From: Clostridium_AD sp964467165
GTDB taxonomy: Bacteria; Bacillota; Clostridia; Clostridiales; Clostridiaceae
Assembly (NCBI GenBank): GCA_964467165.1
Contig: CAYXOL010000005.1
Location: 71,076-135,075, forward strand
Direction of reading: 5' to 3'
DNA: 64,000 nucleotides
A program made the translations under genes and the position numbers. Shown in pieces: positions 60,720-64,000 of this stretch. The notes beneath the pieces are model-generated. The model was not told the origin of the DNA and did not search any database. It saw nothing but the letters and a program-made list of their open reading frames with translations. Each line of letters opens with the position of its first letter. Position 1 is the stretch's first letter.

Positions 60720-62009
60720 TTAATTAAATGACTCTATTCGTATTATACTTTCTATTTTGTTGACATTTTCTAGAGCTTTTATTTTTTCTAATGAATTACT
60801 TATATTTTTTTCTGAGCTTTTATGGGTAATAAATGCTAGTGGGGCATAATCATCATGCCTCAAATCTCCAATAACAGATATAATGCTAACATTATTTTCA
60901 CCAAATACTTTCGCTATAGCTCCTAAAATCCCAACTTTGTCGTTAATGCTGAGTCTGATATAGAATTCTGATTCGTTTTCTTCTGATTTTTTTACTTGTT
61001 TAAAATCAGATTGATCACTTGTGTAACTTAAGCCTAAGGGAGTTACATTATTTCTTAGTATGGATATTATATCACCTACAACGGCACTTCCAGTTGGCAT
61101 CTCTCCTGCGCCTCTTCCATATAGCATTAATTCTCCCACAGCATTTCCTTTTATCATAATAGAATTAAAGACATCATTTACATTTGCCATTGGGTGACTG
61201 GAGGGTACTAAGGCTGGATGTACTCTTAGTTCTAATTTATTATTCTCTTCTTTTGCTATTGCTAGAAGCTTTATTGTATAACCAAATTTTTTAGCGTATT
61301 CTATATCCAGGGGAGTAATACCCCTTATTCCTTCTCTATAAATAGAAGTATGATTAATTTTAGTTCCAAAGGATAATGATGACATTATAGCAAGTTTATA
61401 CACAGCGTCATAGCCATCCACATCTGAGGTTGGATCTGCCTCCGCATAACCATTTTCTTGTGCCTGATTTAATGCTGCATCAAAACTGATTCCATCATTG
61501 GTCATTTTACTTAATATATAATTAGTGGTTCCATTTATTATTCCAATTATCTGCTCTATTCTATTGGCAGTAAGGCTTTCAGTGATTTCTCGTATTATTG
61601 GAATACCGCCAGCTACACTAGCTTCATAATAAAATAATACCTTTTCTTCCTCAGCTATTTTAAATAGCTCTTCGCTCCAGTTTGCAACAACTAATTTATT
61701 AGCAGTTACAATATGTTTTTTAGCTTTCATTGCACGTGCCGTATATTCCTTGGCCTCATTGCATCCACCAATAAGTTCAACTACAATTTTTATACTTTCA
61801 TCACTAATAATATCATCAATATTATCTGTTAAAATGTCCTTAGATATAATAATATCTCTTTTTTTATTTATATCTTTTATTAATATTTTAGCTACCTCTA
61901 TTTCATAATTTGACCGTTTCATTATTTCACTTTTATTTTCAAGAAGTATCTTCCATACTCCTGTGCCAACATTTCCAAAACCTAAAATCGCTATTTTTAC
62001 TTTTTTCAT
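60720..62009 (-). CDS. hom: Homoserine dehydrogenase
   Basis: This 429-residue enzyme has a Rossmann start (AILGFGNVGTGVWKIL), catalytic-domain motifs (EASVAGGIPIIREI, GIINGTTNYILSKM, EADPTSDVDGYDAVYKLA) and a C-terminal ACT domain (about 350-429) for feedback control by threonine. It makes homoserine from aspartate semialdehyde for the acyltransferase at the operon end. It lies 16 nt before the activation-domain gene. Confidence 0.96.
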   Translation of the reverse strand: MKKVKIAILGFGNVGTGVWKILLENKSEIMKRSNYEIEVAKILIKDINKKRDIIISKDILTDNIDDIISDESIKIVVELIGGCNEAKEYTARAMKAKKHIVTANKLVVANWSEELFKIAEEEKVLFYYEASVAGGIPIIREITESLTANRIEQIIGIINGTTNYILSKMTNDGISFDAALNQAQENGYAEADPTSDVDGYDAVYKLAIMSSLSFGTKINHTSIYREGIRGITPLDIEYAKKFGYTIKLLAIAKEENNKLELRVHPALVPSSHPMANVNDVFNSIMIKGNAVGELMLYGRGAGEMPTGSAVVGDIISILRNNVTPLGLSYTSDQSDFKQVKKSEENESEFYIRLSINDKVGILGAIAKVFGENNVSIISVIGDLRHDDYAPLAFITHKSSEKNISNSLEKIKALENVNKIESIIRIESFN

Positions 62010-62081
62010 ATTAGTTTCCTTTCTAAACTTTAAACTTGTGTTTCAACAGGTATAACATTAATCACAAAATTTTTAATTAAT

Positions 62082-63365
62082 TTATATTGTTTTATCGAGG
62101 GCTTGCTTTAAATCATATATAATGTCATCAATACCTTCTACACCAATTGAAAGTCTTATCAAATCTTCCGTAACTCCAGCGGCTTTCTGCTGATCTGGAT
62201 TAAGCTCTGCATGAGTTGTACTTGAAGGGTGAATTACTAGTGATTTCGCATCTGCAACATTAGCAAGTAGTGAGAATAACTCTACACTGTTAATAAATTT
62301 TTTTCCAGCCTCAAGTCCACCTTTTATTCCGAAGGTGAATATTGATCCTGCTCCCTTTGGTAGGTATTTCTTAGCTAAATCTTTATATTTACTTCCCTCA
62401 AGTTCGGGATAACTTACCCATGAAACCAATGGATGATTGCTCAAAAATTCAACTACTGCTTTAGCATTTGAGACATGTCTCTCAACCCTGAGTGACAAGG
62501 ATTCTAATCCCTGGAGAAATAAAAATGCATTCTGAGGGCTAAGTGTTGCGCCAGTATTTCTTAAAAGTTGAACTCTAGCCTTTAAAGCGAAGGCAGGGGC
62601 ACCTAAATTCGCATACACTATTCCGTTATAACTTTTATCAGGAGTTGTAAAATCAGGGAATTTACCGCTTGCTGCCCAATCGAAGTTACCCCCGTCAACT
62701 ATAATTCCCCCAATAGTAGTTCCATGTCCTCCGATGAACTTTGTTGCCGAATGAATAATTACATCTGCGCCATACTCAATTGGACGACAAAGGTAAGGAG
62801 TTGCAAAGGTATTGTCAATAATAAGGGGTATTTTACTTTCGTGAGCAATATTTGCTACTGCTTCTATATCTAAAACATTTATTTTTGGATTACCTAAGGT
62901 TTCAGCATAAAGGGCCTTTGTTTTAGCCGTGATAGCACTTCTGAAATTTTCAGGATCATCTGGGTCAACAAAGGTTACGTTAATGCCAAGTTTTCTAAGT
63001 GTCACATTAAATAATTCATAGGTACCACCATACAAAGTGCTTGCAGCTACTATTTCATCGCCTGAACTTGCTAAATTAAGGATTGAATAGAAGGTTGCTG
63101 CTATTCCTGAAGCTGTAGCAAGCCCTGCCACTCCACCCTCTAGCTCTGCTACTCTTTTCTCAAACACGTCGGTAGTTGGGTTCATTATTCTTGAATAGAT
63201 GTTTCCCTCTTCTTTTAATTGGAATAGGTTTGCTGCATGATCTGCATTTTTAAAAACATAAGATGATGTTTGATAAATTGGAACTGCTCTTGCGCCTGTA
63301 GTAGGGTCTGGAACCTGTCCTGCATGTACCTGTAATGTTTCAAAACTTAATTTTCTTTCACTCAT
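62082..63365 (-). CDS. metY: O-acetylhomoserine sulfhydrylase
   Basis: This 427-residue PLP enzyme of the Cys/Met metabolism family has the Schiff-base Lys in IIHSATKFIGGHGTTIGG, AETLGNPKINVLDIEAVA, and the long MetY-specific insertion around DFTTPDKSYNGIVYA. It makes homocysteine directly from O-acetylhomoserine and sulfide. It is the first gene of the methionine operon, downstream of two SAM riboswitches. Confidence 0.96.
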   Translation of the reverse strand: MSERKLSFETLQVHAGQVPDPTTGARAVPIYQTSSYVFKNADHAANLFQLKEEGNIYSRIMNPTTDVFEKRVAELEGGVAGLATASGIAATFYSILNLASSGDEIVAASTLYGGTYELFNVTLRKLGINVTFVDPDDPENFRSAITAKTKALYAETLGNPKINVLDIEAVANIAHESKIPLIIDNTFATPYLCRPIEYGADVIIHSATKFIGGHGTTIGGIIVDGGNFDWAASGKFPDFTTPDKSYNGIVYANLGAPAFALKARVQLLRNTGATLSPQNAFLFLQGLESLSLRVERHVSNAKAVVEFLSNHPLVSWVSYPELEGSKYKDLAKKYLPKGAGSIFTFGIKGGLEAGKKFINSVELFSLLANVADAKSLVIHPSSTTHAELNPDQQKAAGVTEDLIRLSIGVEGIDDIIYDLKQALDKTI

Positions 63366-63444
63366 AATAATATCTCCTTTTTTTAATTATTTTAATAAAA
63401 TTATATATTTGTATGCTAAAAACTATTTTGATTAGAATGGAAAT

Positions 63445-63632
63445 AAAAAGCTGCTCTCCCATAAGGAAAGCAGCAATGATAACTTTAATAAACAATAAAA
63501 TTGTCTTATAAAATTTGCTAACATCCTTATCTTTCAGATTTTACAATCTGATGGAATTGACACCATTGCATTTACTTGAAAATGCTGGTTGTCGGGCATC
63601 ATGGGGCCAGTCCCTCCGCCGCTCTGGATAAG
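63445..63632 (-). promoter_or_regulatory. SAM-I riboswitch (proximal) with terminator
   Basis: On the - strand the aptamer runs from 63632 (CTTATCCAGAGCGGCGGAGG) through GGGACTGGCCC, ATGCCCGACAACC, CAATGGTGTCAATTCC to GATAAG at 63526, the S-box consensus. It is followed by a terminator stem, GCTGCTTTCC/GGGAGAGCAGC (63475-63445), with a T-run. With SAM bound, transcription should stop before metY. About 80 nt separate it from the gene. Confidence 0.95.
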
Positions 63633-63679
63633 TTATATTCAATTATTAGTATCTAATATATTTCACATTTAACTAGAAT

Positions 63680-63869
63680 AAAAAAAGCTACTCTCCTATA
63701 AGGAAAGTAGCATGATTAACTTTAATAAACAATAAAATTGTATAGTAAAATTTGCTAACATCCTTATCTTTCAGATTTTACAATCTGCTGGAATTGACAC
63801 CAATGCATTCGTTTAAAAATGCTGGTTGTCGGGCTTCATAGGGCCGGTCCCTCTGCCACTCTGGATAAG
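63680..63869 (-). promoter_or_regulatory. SAM-I riboswitch (distal) with terminator
   Basis: A second S-box aptamer (63869-63763) closely resembles the first, with GGGACCGGCCC, GAAGCCCGACAACC and TTGGTGTCAATTCC. It ends in its own terminator, GCTACTTTCCTTATAGGAGAGTAGC-like, plus TTTTTTT (63712-63680). Both riboswitches lie in series on the same leader, so transcription must escape two SAM-controlled terminators. No promoter is seen between them. Confidence 0.95.
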
Positions 63870-63891
63870 TAGTATTTAGTTGTTAGTATTT

Positions 63892-63920
63892 AGTATATTG
63901 CTCATAAAAGCAATTGTCAA
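63892..63920 (-). promoter_or_regulatory. Promoter of the methionine operon
   Basis: On the - strand, TTGACA (63920-63915), exactly 17 nt, TATACT (63897-63892), about 20 nt before the distal riboswitch. Near-consensus. The rest of the window to 64000 is AT-rich without a recognisable gene. Confidence 0.9.
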
Positions 63921-64000
63921 TACTTTTATTTCTACTTGTATAAACAATATGATTGATTTATGATAATGTCTTACTATACCACATTTGATTATGTCCCAAT

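Noticed and set aside
63445..63869. Two near-identical ~190-bp blocks as a mobile repeat.
   Set aside because: Both carry the complete S-box consensus and a terminator each, so they are tandem SAM-I riboswitches.

Overview
The window is AT-rich. Its genes have strong AGGAGG-type ribosome binding sites, frequent GTG/TTG starts, an RNase P RNA that looks like the ancestral A class, and S-box (SAM-I) leaders. Together these suggest a Clostridium-like anaerobic Firmicute. No rRNA, tRNA, CRISPR array, IS element or phage was seen.

Region 1 (about 1-24,910) is a glycyl-radical-enzyme microcompartment (GRM) locus for choline-type fermentation. A + strand operon (495-15807) encodes eight shell proteins: two tandem-domain BMC-T, an EutS/PduU-like BMC, a small BMC with a cysteine in the predicted pore, a BMC-P vertex protein, a BMC-H with a long C-terminal extension, and two almost identical BMC-H. 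It also encodes choline trimethylamine-lyase CutC and its activase CutD, two aldehyde dehydrogenase homologues (one lacking the catalytic Cys), PduL phosphotransacylase, an EutQ-type cupin, a PduS/RnfC-like flavo-iron-sulfur protein, and EutP-, EutJ- and EutT-like accessory proteins. The inferred route is choline to trimethylamine plus acetaldehyde, then acetyl-CoA, acetyl-phosphate and acetate/ATP, with ethanol as the reduced product.

A second CutC-like enzyme (15933-18317) follows a strong hairpin/terminator. It lacks the N-terminal targeting segment and differs at an active-site tyrosine. Convergent to it lies a PocR-domain histidine kinase with an AraC-type response regulator. Then come an iron alcohol dehydrogenase (-), a choline-kinase-like phosphotransferase (+) and a DMT-family transporter with a small winged-helix-like protein. 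A homologue of that small protein is cut by the left window edge. A direct-repeat site, T(A/T)GTNCAA twice at 19-bp period, lies upstream of the shell operon, the transporter operon and the alcohol dehydrogenase, and is a good candidate for the regulator's site.

Region 2 (about 25-36.9 kb) is ordinary chromosome: an OmpR-type two-component system, a two-domain cell-wall amidase, a YczE-like membrane protein, a decayed patch (30.1-31.2 kb), a diguanylate cyclase, an EamA permease, a DUF3048 lipoprotein, an AI-2E-family permease and an NlpC/P60 hydrolase.

Region 3 (37-42.2 kb) is a galactose operon (galK-galE-galT, LacI-type regulator) with a palindrome over its -35 box. Region 4 (42.2-55.6 kb) has a CcdA/TlpA/MsrAB redox-repair group, a YesMN-type two-component system, rnpB, a CHAP/NlpC-like secreted protein, a second OmpR system, a LacI-sensor-GGDEF protein and a GntR-ABC operon. 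Region 5 (55.7-64 kb, - strand) is a methionine operon (metY-hom-MetH activation protein-metH-metF-metA) read from one good promoter through two tandem SAM-I riboswitches.
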